DNA from: Madurella fahalii
Taxonomy: Eukaryota > Ascomycota > Sordariomycetes > Sordariales
Length of the DNA: 64,000 bases
Assembly: GCA_029876055.1 (NCBI GenBank)
Contig: CM056875.1
Coordinates: 930,001-994,000 of the forward strand
Reading direction: 5' to 3'
Shown here: in pieces, positions 18,499 to 29,800 of the stretch
Position numbering within the stretch: the first letter of the stretch is position 1
How the letters are laid out: every line of letters begins with the position of its first letter
The notes under the pieces: model-generated
Database searches by the model: none
What the model was told of the DNA's origin: nothing
The model's input: the letters and a program-made list of their open reading frames with translations, nothing else
Translations under genes and position numbers: made by a program

Positions 18499-21259
18499 TC
18501 AATAGAAATAACCCTCCGCATCATCCAGAGAATTAGTGAAAATGCCTTCAGACTGACTAGGGTCGACGCCAAAAATGCAGCAAAGCGTTGTCTTCACAAA
18601 CTTCTCGGCCTTGGATTTGGAGGTAGCCCATTCGCTGCTACGTCCAGAATGCTTTTTCTGGAAAAAGGCGATTACGCAGATAGCGAGCCAGATCTGCTCC
18701 TTGACGTTGTCGCGGCCTTCGAGAGAGGAGATGAACGCCGGGACGGCGGGGATGCCGGTGCCGGGGAACACGATCCGTTCAACAGTGCTCGAGTCGAATG
18801 CGCCGTTGCCGTCTTGAGCCCCAATGATCTCCGAGAGGTCGTCTCCTCCCACGCTGGGGGCAGAAGCGGCCGCAGATGAAGCATCAGGGACAGCGTAGCG
18901 AGCGGTGAGATCCATCGTTGGCGCGGCAGAGGCATCCAGCCCAGCCATAAGAGACTGGTCACTTGCTGTCGTGGCAGACGCGGGAGCTGCGAAACGTGCC
19001 TGTACGGTTGGGGCGGCGAGAGTCTGCGTGCCTACGAAGCCAAGACCAGATATATGGTCTTTAGGGACGCCTGACAGGAGACTCGGACCGGCGGGAGGAG
19101 CATTGCTGGCAACGTAGGTGCGAGTACCCACCCCGTTCATCGTAGCGACGAAGGACGTCTGTGTACTAGCCAAGTTGTACGTCTTTCCGAGTCTAACAAT
19201 CTCGCATTCGTTCCAGTACTTCTCGGTGGAATCAGTGATAGAAGTTGCCTTTTCTTCAAACGTCTGGATGAGGGCGCGTGCAGCAAGACTGTGGATGAGA
19301 CGTCCCGATGCAGAGAGCCCGAAATTGACGTCGATCGTCTTAGTAGGCAGGCCACTGCCGGGGATGTCATACACGATCCTCGCCTTCGCGGCTCTCGGGG
19401 TGCCGTTGACGATGGCATACCAATAGCTACGGACGGCCCAGAACATAGTTCCCGGTAGAGGGGCTTGCTGAATCGCTTTTGGTGGAGGGAGATTGTCGCC
19501 TTTTGCAGCTGCGCCAAGTTGTCCTTGGTTGGGTTTGGGGCGTGCAGGAAGGTTATCGCCGCTGGCGCCAGGTTGAGCCGGAGCAGGGTTCATTCCCCAG
19601 TCGATCGAGCGAACACGAATTGGAGCGCGGTTGATGACATTGATAAGAGTCTCAGCTTTCGAAACCAAATGGTCGTGCTCTTGGAGCTGCGACTCGCTGA
19701 TGTAGGCAGTAGCCCCGGAACCAGCTCGCGCCAACGCCTCACACATGCCTCTCGAGACGTCGTCTCCCAAACCCATGACGAATACTCGCAAGAGTTTGGA
19801 TTGTGCTGCAGCTGCCGTAGCATTCCTCTGCACAGTCTGCATCGCAGAGGTGACACCCCAGTCGAGCCCATCGGTGACGACGATGATGGAGCAACGAGGC
19901 TTGGAATGGTCACGTTGGTTCAAGACGGTGGTCAAGGCAGCGTTGATGTTCGTGCCTCCTGAAGCGTTTGTCTTGAGCTGGCGGAGTGCAGTGGAAACAT
20001 TATTCTTGTCGTATCCGAGACTTCTCCCACCGGGGATGATCGACCATGCTGAGGTGGTGAAGTTGTAAATATTGAACGACGACCGTTTCGCCGTCGGCAG
20101 CTGCCTCAACATGGCCCCGACGACGGCATTTGCAGTCTGGGTTCGGGATCCTGACATGCTCCCACTATTATCGACAACGAAGATATATTCTGTGCCAATT
20201 TGCCAGGTTAAAAAATAGGTAGGCCCACGATTTTGGATGATCTGGCTTACCGTGCTCCTCGAGCTCCAGCCATATGTTAGAGACCAGTGTGAGGGCGAAG
20301 GCTATGGTCTGAGGTTTTCCGGGGATCGCTGGACTGAGCGGCTCAACAATGCAACGGGGCTGATCAATCCACGGGACATTCCATACAAGGACAAAATGGT
20401 TGCGTAAGAATTGATCGCTTGAGAACTCGACGTAAGATTTCCATTGCTTGAAGGCCCGCATCTTCTCCACTGGAGTCATGTTCTTGAACGAGTTGTCGGA
20501 GAAGCCATTGGTGATGTTGGCGTGGTGAGAGAGAGAGTTGAGATCAAAGATCCCGACGTTCTGATCGACTTCGATTCCTACAGTGATAGTCACCGCGTTC
20601 CTACCAGTGGGAGCCGTGGGAACGGTCGTCTGACTTGCAGGACCTGCGCCAGGGCGGGCAGCCAAGCCAGCAGGAATTGTAAGACGAACCGAGTCCTCGA
20701 GGGTATCGGTCGAAATTACGTAGACATAGGTAACACTAACGAGAACCATACTGTGAGCCACGGTGACAGAGAGTTGAGCTTACCGAGCTTACCTGATTAT
20801 GATTGATGAGTTGGGTGAGACGTTACCCAAGCTAATTTGGAACACTGCGAGAGAGTATTAGAAATTAGTGCCTCAGGTAATTAACTCTGCGTGGGGCAAC
20901 AAAATGAAGTTACCTTCGTCGTTGACTTTGTCGAGCTTCCACGCCTGGACGCCTGCGCTTTTGGCTTGTCGATACTTCTTGTCGGCCTCCGTCTTCTCAT
21001 CGACGATACCTTCGACTCGAGTATTTCCGACCTGGGCAGAAAACCCGACCACCGAGGCCTCAGGCGGAACCTCGAAAATATACGAGACTTCGCGTTCAAC
21101 GTTGGTCTTGGCCTGGTAAGTCTCGGTGAGCCTGCCTTCAACAAAGACGTCCCGGACCATGTAGGCGTAATTGGAGCTGAGAAGGGGATACCCAACGGGT
21201 GTCCAGTGCTCATGGCAGTAGACACCCTGGCGTCTCTGGGCAGGACCAACGTAGGCCAT
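18499..21259 (-). CDS. VIT and von Willebrand factor A domain protein
   Basis: Four exons on the minus strand (21259-20914, 20844-20793, 20750-20251, 20189-18499) give 862 residues. Introns are 42-69 bp, GT-AG. The N-terminal third is a VIT domain (residues about 20-160, with YIFEVPPEASVVGFSAQVGN, and VFQISLGNVSP across two splice junctions). The vWA domain starts around residue 301 with YIFVVDNSGSMSGSR, where Asp306, Ser308 and Ser310 form the MIDAS metal site; SGGTNINAALTTVL and VVTDGLDWGV follow. The C-terminal half is Ala/Ser-rich with no recognised domain. VIT-vWA proteins include the inter-alpha-trypsin inhibitor heavy chains; the fungal members are intracellular and uncharacterised. 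No signal peptide is present. A TATA-like motif lies about 70 bp upstream. Confidence 0.9.
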
Positions 21260-21330
21260 TATCAACAGAGTGGGATTTGAGATGGTAAATATTGGTGGCT
21301 ATCTGGTCACAAAGTCAAGGGAGGAACGTG

Positions 21331-21339
21331 TATATATAT
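21331..21339 (-). promoter_or_regulatory. TATA-like element upstream of the VIT-vWA gene
   Basis: TATATATAT lies 72 bp upstream of the start codon at 21259, the usual distance for a fungal TATA box with a short leader. Position is the only evidence. Confidence 0.35.
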
Positions 21340-22696
21340 GGATATATGTAGCCACGACTGGGAAAGAACACACGGCAGATAGGCCAGATCTCTCCTTATA
21401 TCGTCCAATCCGGACAGTGTATGTGCAGTTGCACGCACCGACACCAACTGGTCCCCCAGAGCCTCTCAGCCAGCTGCTGAGCTATCAAGGTCCGCCGAAT
21501 GTCAAGGGATGTGGTTACCATTACAAACTTATCCCGAGCGAATCAAGAGAGAACTACCCCGCACCACCTGAGCGTCGCCGGCGCATAAACGGCGCAATAT
21601 TGAACTGGTGCAGGACCATTGTCACACTAGAACACTACACCACACCCACACCCTGGATGCATGTACAGGGGTACCGGAAAGAATGGCCAACCATTGCAAT
21701 TCCACATAACAGGCTCCTATGACCGCGCCGAGGAAACAGGATACGGCAATGGGTCAGTCTACGCCTGATCAGAAGGAGAGACTATTCCGGAAGGCGAGGA
21801 AGATAGCTACTCTGTGGCCCTCCGAGTGAGACAAGTAAAATGTTGTATTACCAGGTGAGTGAATATGAAGAGCTTCCTTGGTCCCTGCGCCGACGACTGA
21901 TTGTCCCGCCCCTCGGACCCTACGGAGTCGGCCCCTCTGGCGACTTTCCATATTTCAATATAGGAGGCATACCGACGAGGTAAGAGAAGGAAGAAGAAGA
22001 GGAAGGAGACTGAGATCATGTGAACCTACCTTACGTCTTCCTATGATTACATAATGGAACTCGATCTCTCCATAGGAGTTACGCTGTATATACAAGTGCG
22101 CAATCTACTTTAGCCTTTTACCTTCCTGGCATCAAGATCATTATGCCTAACAATGATACCCACGGTTCCCCTTACAGCCTGTGACTACTGATAATCAGTG
22201 AGTTACCGAGACTGTTCCCCGCTTCTGTTAAGTATGCCAATACCGTTCAATCGGGCCGACAAGCTGGACGCTGTCCCATTCAGTTTACTTCCTTCATTGG
22301 GTGAGGTGCAGGGGTGGTGGTAGGCCGATATGTCGGTAGCGGCATTTCCCCATCAACGGTAATGATCGCCACCGAACTTGAGCTGAGATATGCACTTCGA
22401 TATTAGCAGCCGGCCACCAACCATCAAGACCAGCTGAAAGATCGTCTGAGCGCCCTTGCCACCAGCATCCTGTTCCCGCACAATCTTTGCATTCCCGAGT
22501 TGCGTTGGGCGAAGCCGATCTGGTCTGCCCATCGACCAAAGCCATGTACTTGCATTCGCAGTTGGGTCTGCCCGAGAATTGACACGAAACTTCGTTTTAC
22601 AACCAAGAGATCGGCGTCTTCAATCCCATGTTGGGTTACTCCCATGGCGCAACGGCACTGAATCGCCGAGCCATTATCAACTTTCCCAAGCCACAA

Positions 22697-22717
22697 CCCC
22701 CCCCCCCCCCCCCCCCC
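22697..22717. repeat. 21-nt poly-C tract
   Basis: An uninterrupted run of 21 C residues followed by GGGG. It is either a mononucleotide microsatellite or a place where the assembly length is unreliable. Confidence 0.8.
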
Positions 22718-24370
22718 GGGGCGGTTCACCGCCGGACTCGGCTTTCTCGACTTCGACAATTCCCGCAACCTTCGGATCAGGTCCTTGGTTGAGGCCGTAC
22801 TTCCCAGCCAGGCCATGCTCAACCTCGTCCTCGGCCAATACCATTCAGTCCGCTTCGCGTATCTCCTAGTTCTTGTTTCCGTCGGAGGACAAGGAATTCC
22901 AACGTGGCCCATTCAACCACAGAGGAGGCTCGTTGCGGAGAAAAATGATTACCCCCGAGTGTGTGCACCTGTGCTTTTGGCTACCCGGACGGCTGATATT
23001 ATGGTTCTAGCATGATGATTTGGTTACCAGGGGCGTGCCAGAGCTTATTATAGCTTGAGTCCCGTTCGACCCGCTCACTAACTGGTCGACGCACAAATCA
23101 GAAGATCGACAACGGCCTCGTTATGCTCCGCCAATAGGGCTGTGGAAACGTGAGTTGGGATCATAGCAGGACGTCTTGAACGCTTAAAGGAACTGTTACA
23201 GCAATACGTTCAAACATCGTACTGTAAACGAATCGAACTTCATTGTATGTTTGGGAAATGAACTTCCGAAGAAAAGTAATTTTACAGTATATTACGCCGC
23301 TTAATTCATCTAACAAAGTTGCTTTTCAGTACATCCCGAGTATTGCAACCGTCTCCGTTAATCCGGGCACAATGCTTAGTGTCTTTCCGGGACTGTACTA
23401 TTTTCCTATGCTGCTCTTCGTAGTCGTATAGTGCGTTCATCACGAGGAAGCTCTTCAGTGTTCTCACGTCGGTGCCGTAAAAACCAACCCATTTATCGAG
23501 CACCTAGTTGCCGCTTCCTCGATTTCTAGATTAGGATCTTCTCAAAACTCCTATTTAGATTCTTTCGTCAACGCCGGGTGTTGGACGATATCCTCCGTTT
23601 GGAAATGATGAGCATCCCCTAGGCGTGAAGGTAATTAACTCACATTCAGGAGCTTCGCTTCGTCGAGTCAAGAACCCTGGTCTAGCAACGCTCCCTTCCA
23701 CTTCGTCATTTTACCTACAGCTGGCGTGAGTTTTGTCAATGCGATTTGATTGCTTGTTGAAGTCGGTCTATAAAAGTAGGTCAACAGGTACAAGCGGTAC
23801 CTCACGCCCAGCAGGTCTGAGCACCTGAGACTATGCAAATGTGGAAATCTCGTGTCTATCTATGTAGAGACACTCTAAATCCAAGTCCTGCAAGGCGTGG
23901 CGTATCCCCTTTAAGACATCCTCCAAGGGCCCACATAGATCAAAGCAGGACATGGCGGCTGCCCTCCTCTCCCTGGCAAAGGCTACGCAAGCAGCCAAGG
24001 TTTCACTAAGTTCTAAAAATGGCGGCCAGGGTAGTATATGTTTTGAGATGGGGGGTCCCGTGTCTACGTCCAAAAAATGGCCGTCCACAATCAGTCAACG
24101 CCGTCATTTGTTGGTCATCGCTGCAAATCAAAAATTGGTATACTGAGGCCTGAGATATTGTGACGAGTTGGTTGGAAGAAGGAGATATCTACCACACAAA
24201 GGCCCGGGGCAATGGCTGTACTGAACAGCCTTACTCTAGACAATTTCTCCGGGTATTGGGCTAGACATTGCACATTTCCCACCACAGTAAGTGCAAACTG
24301 AATTGATCAAGGTAATCTAACCTGTGAAACTGTGGGACCAAGAGTCCAGACACACTGCGTCAAGCTATTA

Positions 24371-25590
24371 TCACCGATAACCACCAGCTGGAACGCCTTG
24401 ATCCATGGTGTTCACCGCCAGATGGTAGATAGGCAGCATCGTTGTCCAGTTTGGCCCGCAGGACTTCAAGATAGCCTGCATGTCCTGAGAAGATGGCGCT
24501 TTCCCAACGCCCACCCGCTGCCGAATGCGTTCTTGCATTGCTCTAACTTCATCCAGCTTTTGCTGCTCGGCCTCAGTCGCCTGCCGCAAATTTCGTGGGA
24601 GCGGGGGATCACCCATATGAGAGTGGATGATATGGCTGGGAGAGCCAGGTGGCGGGTCGAGGAGGCATTCGATGCGAGCGTTCTCGTGGTCGGCCTTGAT
24701 CGCGTCTTTCGAACCAAAGAACAAGCGTAGATTCTCTGGCGTATCCTTACCGGTGAGAACCAGGCGGTGTAGAGGCAAGCTAGTGAAACCGGATCAGTAA
24801 CAAATTCTACTTCCACTTTTCAAGTGTTGGGGACTCACGCTGTGCCACTGCTCGATGGATTCAGATCAAGACCGAGAGACGTCATCAGTGCGCGAGCTTC
24901 CGGATCGTTGGGCGCCCTGGTGTTGTAATAGGTGAATGCGTCGATGAGACTACTAGCGTTGGGAGATGGTCCGCAGGTCGCCTTGTGGCGTTTCCAGTGT
25001 TCCTTCTGACAGTCCCTCGAGTGATAGAAAGCTTTGTTGCAACGGGAACACTTCTTCAGAGGCTTGAAAAAGCACTCCCGACCCATGCCGCAACCGTGGC
25101 ATTTCGTGGAATCGCCAATCTCGACCGCTGCGGGGGCGCGGGATACACTCTGCAACAGAACCTTGAAGATACTGTCCCTGCCCTCTTCAAGAATCTCCCT
25201 TTCCTGGGCAGTGCATATGCTCACCTGGCAAAGCTCAGGTTTGACGCCATGGGTTCTGAGGCTGTCTTGGACAGCTTGAGCCAGTTCTTGGTCGAGAGTG
25301 GACCAGGTCCAGGGAGTTGCCAATTGATCGTCAGGTCCGGCAGGTTCGATGAAGGCATCCAAGAGATACGGAATGAGAGCCTCGGCTTTGTCATGCGCCG
25401 TTGCCAATGAAAGGATCTGCCCTGGTCCGCCCCGTTTCAGGAACCTGCTCTTCGGCTGGATAGCCAAGACAAGATCCCCAGGTGGAGTGAGGTCGACATG
25501 ACAAACCCCGAAAACCCAATGGTTAGGCAGGCCTGAGGGGGTCTTCTTCGGTCTGGGGATGTTGTTGAAGGCCCGAACTCTGTCATCCAT
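24371..25590 (-). CDS. MYND zinc-finger protein, otherwise uncharacterised
   Basis: Two exons (25590-24840 region ending at 24839, and 24779-24371) joined by a 59-bp GT-AG intron give 386 residues. The MYND-type finger spans residues 164-206: Cys164, Cys167, Cys181, Cys184, His190, Cys194, His202 and Cys206. His190 sits in YHSRDC where the usual finger has YC, a His-for-Cys swap that could still bind zinc. MYND fingers bind proline-rich partner proteins. The N-terminal 160 residues and the C-terminal 180 show no known domain; the second exon has a charged helical segment with EAEQQKLDEVRAMQERIRQR. No SET domain is present, so it is not a SMYD methyltransferase. Confidence 0.8.
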
Positions 25591-26890
25591 GATGAGTGGC
25601 TGTGAAGAGTCTGAAGATCGAAAATGGTAGCGCTTGCTGACAGTTGAATGAGGATGAAGGAAAGGATTTGATGCTTGCGAAAACCAATGGGGTTGAAGGG
25701 CCAGCCGTCACGTGAATGGATGGACCAACTGAGGCAAACGTAGGGAAAATACCGAACAAGCATCATTTGCACCTTTACACGCAAAGCAAGGATATGTGAC
25801 TCCAGGACTGGGCTTCAGGGGTTAGGACTCTGGAGGACACAACTAGCCGATGCTTGACTGCTTAGTTGATTGCCAAAGTGTTTCAATTCATGCAAACCCG
25901 GGATATTGATTTCGGCAGGCCAAGCCAATGCCCTCTGAAGCAGACTGGTTTTCCAGGACTCTGAGAGTCTAACAAGCCACTTCTCACTTTGGCCCAATCC
26001 TTTATGTTCAATTTTAAATGAGCAGCTCATATTGAGTTTCGCAGGTTTATCTCCAAACCATCATACTAGAAACCGAGAAAAATATCCACATTTCCTTGTC
26101 CCGGACCTGGGTCACTGCTCATTGTGCCAGCCACGACAATACCTGATAATGACCTAATAAGGTACCTCACCTCAGATACCTCTGGAAGCAGCGCCTCGGA
26201 AGATATGCGGTGGAATTTGGGCTTCCCCATCAACCGTGCCAGTGATTACTTCACCGATGTGCAAGTCCGGGTACGCGTTATTGGTGACTCTCTCTTCCCA
26301 GTGCATGCGGTTCCTTCGGATGAGCCAGGACGAGTGCGCACTAGGAACGCGCATGCGCAGGGTTGGAGGGAATGCGCGGGATAGGGGTGTTGTTGGCAGA
26401 CCCGCCATACCGTGCTTTGATGTAACGACGTTCTCACCTACACGTACATGACGCTGGCCTACAACTAAGGCTGATCCCTACTCGGGGATCATTTTTAATT
26501 TCGGGCTCATCTTATTTGCAATTGATTGCCTGAAGGGGTCTGGTGGGAAGTTCCGCCCAGGACAAAATATACAATTACCTAAGGTACCCAAAGTGGGTCT
26601 TCCGAAATCGGCAAGTTCCGCGACCCTTGCTGGAGAGGCTACGGGAACATCCGCTGCGTTTCAGGTATGAAAGGCCCATATCGCTCATGACTTTTGTCTG
26701 GATTCCCTTGACCATTATTGTTTGACTCTAAGCTTGTAATTGGATGAAGATCCAGATTTTCCTGTCTCTCAAAGCTGACACCGCTCATTGCCATCATCGG
26801 TCCTCTTGTCAGTTCACATTTTCGCTATTAATGATGTCCTCGTAGCCATATCTGCGGTTACCCTTTTTCAGCAAGAGCTACGCTCCGATC
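25591..26890. other. intergenic, no gene recognised
   Basis: No convincing coding region. It should hold the promoter of the MYND gene at its left end and whatever promoter the decayed kinase-ankyrin gene once had at its right. Small open frames show no family features. Confidence 0.45.
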
Positions 26891-26895
26891 TCGGA

Positions 26896-29800
26896 ATGTG
26901 CTCAACGGCACTAGCAAGCCTCGATCAAGCGTCTGCAAGCAGATACGCGCGGCCAGGTGGCGTGGACAGGGTCGCAGGTCGTCTGCCATGCTGGAGAATG
27001 TCATGGTTGAGCTGCAGATTCTGGCTCATCACCCCATCATGATGCACGACAACATTATCAACTTCGACGGCGTCCTCTGGGAGTATGACATGGATCGACA
27101 AGTCTGGCCGGTCCTTTGCTTGGAGTATGCAGACCATGGCACTCTGGCCGCGTTTCTGGACCAGCCCTACGTTTTGATGTTTGCTCAGAAGATGGCGCTT
27201 TGTCTTGACGTCGGAAATGGACTTCGCGCTCTCCACGGTTGTAGAATTATTCATGGTGATGTAGGTGCCCACCAGCCAAGTCGCATCGGGACCGAGTTGA
27301 GCTAACGGGGCTCCTACTCAGATTAAGCCTGAAAACGTCTTTCATTTTCTCCCATCCCGTGCTGAGATATACAACCAAGCTTGGAGACTTCAGTTCTTCA
27401 ACAATGAAGTTCCCCACGGGCGATCCATCAAATTCTAATCTCTGCCTTGGCGGATGTACACGGCTCTGGGTTGCTCCGGAATATTCAGGACCCGCAACCT
27501 TTGAAGAACTGCGAGCAATGGACGTTTTCAGATTTGGAATCCGGCCTGGCCCGTCGTGCAAAACGGTAAATGTGTGCTTGCTAGCCTGGCGTCGCACATG
27601 AAAGTCCCGCCTCACGAAGTTAATGACTTTCTAAAGAAGAAGAAAGAATCGCCAGGTTTCGTCTCTCTAATGAAGAAAGCCGTGCCGCTACCAGGTTACT
27701 GCGAGGACATCCTCCTTGAGGATTTTACAGATGTATTCGAGAGTACGTTAAGAACCCCGCGATCCCGAGATTTGGACCAAGCTTTGAGCATTCTCAGAAG
27801 GTATGTCGTTTGTTTCATGTGGTACTGTCGAGAGCTCCACGTGGCTGACCATATGGATAGAATTTGCAAATCAGATCGGACAGGGGAGCGGTCGCCATTG
27901 CGGCCCATACAATATCTTGACAGCAATCTTGATGGCAGCCAAGTACGGTGCCGGCCTTTAATCCTCATATGAACGTTATTGGTAATGGCTTGATAATGAC
28001 CATAGGTCCAAGGGCTCCATCTTCAACCTCAAAGTCGTCAAAAACTTTCCCCGGCCGCTTCAGCAACAGATCCTGGCTATAAGAATGCAAAGGCTAGCGA
28101 CAACAAGCCAGAGGTTCTCAGATCAGATCGTTTCCGGAAACGATCCAATAGAAGAAGCTGTTCAACTGTTCCGAATGGTTCATAAGAGCATAGGAGCGGA
28201 GACGCTTGTAGAGCAACTCCTTCATAATAGGATTTTCGAGAATTTTATTCAGGAAGCCCTAGCACGTGAGGCTGGTCTATCACCTAAGGCCGAAGCCCAA
28301 CAGAGCCAAAAAGCCGTCGAGCCAGGAGGAACTCAGGTCACAGGGATGACCAAATTGTTAGAACGGCTAATTATAGGTTCCGTATACGTTACGCCCGACA
28401 GAATTCATTTGGGCCGGCAAAGTATCGCGGCTATATCAACCAGAAACATACATCTTGCCAAAAACTCCTTGAGGAGGGTATTGGGAAAGGTGCAGAGGAC
28501 ATGCTTCCCAATCCACTTTCTCTGGCCTGCATTTTAGCCCTAGGCCAGCCCCCATAGCTCCCCGAGGATAAGTTCCTTGGGTGGGTACAGGACGCCAAAT
28601 ATAGGGGCTTATTAGGCCTTCATGACGACCTGGACCCAGCTAAGCGGTACATTGCAAAACTGGATTTTCTGCAGCTTACAGCGAATATAAAGGACATTTT
28701 TCCAGCTACCGAAGACAAAAAAGTGCTCAACCGAATCAGGCTTGGCCTTACCATCGCGGCAGACAGACGGCTCCTAATTAGTACACACACTCCTCAACAG
28801 GCATCAGCTGATATTAAAGGCCAAACCAGTCGATAAGGACTCTGAATTACACCGGTTGTTTAATATTACACCTTTTATTAACAAACTACTGGAATTGAGA
28901 GAGTATCTGTCTGGTTCAACCAACGACACAGTCAACTATCAAGACAAGCACGGCAGAACCCCGCTTCTAGTGGCTTGTCTCTACGGCAACCTCGAAGGAG
29001 CTCGACTTTGCTCTCCCACGGCGTAAACGCAGTTATAGTTAGCTTGACGGGATTGGGTGTTTTCCACTACCTACCGTATATCGACCCGTCGCTGCAATCT
29101 GCATTTGCGAATGAACTCCTAAGAGCCGGAGCAGACCCCAACTCGAACACTACTACATGCTCAAGAATCAGTGGAAGTTCATCGGCAAATTTCCCCATAG
29201 TCACTTTACTGCGCGGTACGCCACTCCATCACGCAATTATGAACAACAGCCTTGCTTCTGTTGTGGCTCTCCTTGCCTGTGGTGCAGACGCTCTGCGGGA
29301 AGATTCAGATTATCTCACCCCCCTCGCTCTCGTCGCTGCAACGCACTGCACGGACATCCTGGACCGCCTGATTTAGAGTACTAAGACGGATGTCGCAACA
29401 TGGCGTGACCACTATGTCAACAGTCTTGTATTTGCCGCGCTGGACGGCGAGTAGAACACGCTCCGCATGCACCTCCACATCCACAACTGCTACCATAAAG
29501 CGGTAGAGACCTTGAAAGTCTTGCAGGTTAGAGGCGCGAATTGGGATGTGGTCTCGCAACGTTATTCCGTACCGGCCCTGCGGTATGCCTGCTTCTCCCC
29601 GTCGTCTTTCATGGTGACGCAACTTCTCGAGATGGGCCTGGGCAGCCAAATCAACCATGATCAACAGGGTACCATCCCATGACCGCTGCACCAAGCAATC
29701 CTAAGAGACGATGAGCACATCTTTATGTTACTTCTCGACTATGACGCGGCTGACCTTAACGGGAGAACTGCTCTCTACGAGGCCGTAGTGCGCAAGCAGT

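Larger units (their letters stand above)
21260..24370. other. 3.1-kb stretch with no recognisable gene
   Basis: No family is recognised on either strand. Coding-like but unplaceable fragments occur at 22620-22910 (+, including FTAGLGFLDFDNSRNLRIRS after the poly-C tract) and at 24088-23831 (-, including LDLECLYIDRHEISTF). They may be relics of old genes. A 21-nt C homopolymer is annotated separately. Confidence 0.45.

Noticed and set aside
22424..22912. Long frames on both strands around the poly-C tract
   Set aside because: The frames depend on reading through the homopolymer as poly-Pro or poly-Gly and show no domain.
23831..24088. 85-codon minus-strand frame with coding-like composition (LDLECLYIDRHEISTF)
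   Set aside because: It looks like an old protein fragment but matches no family I know and has no supporting exons.
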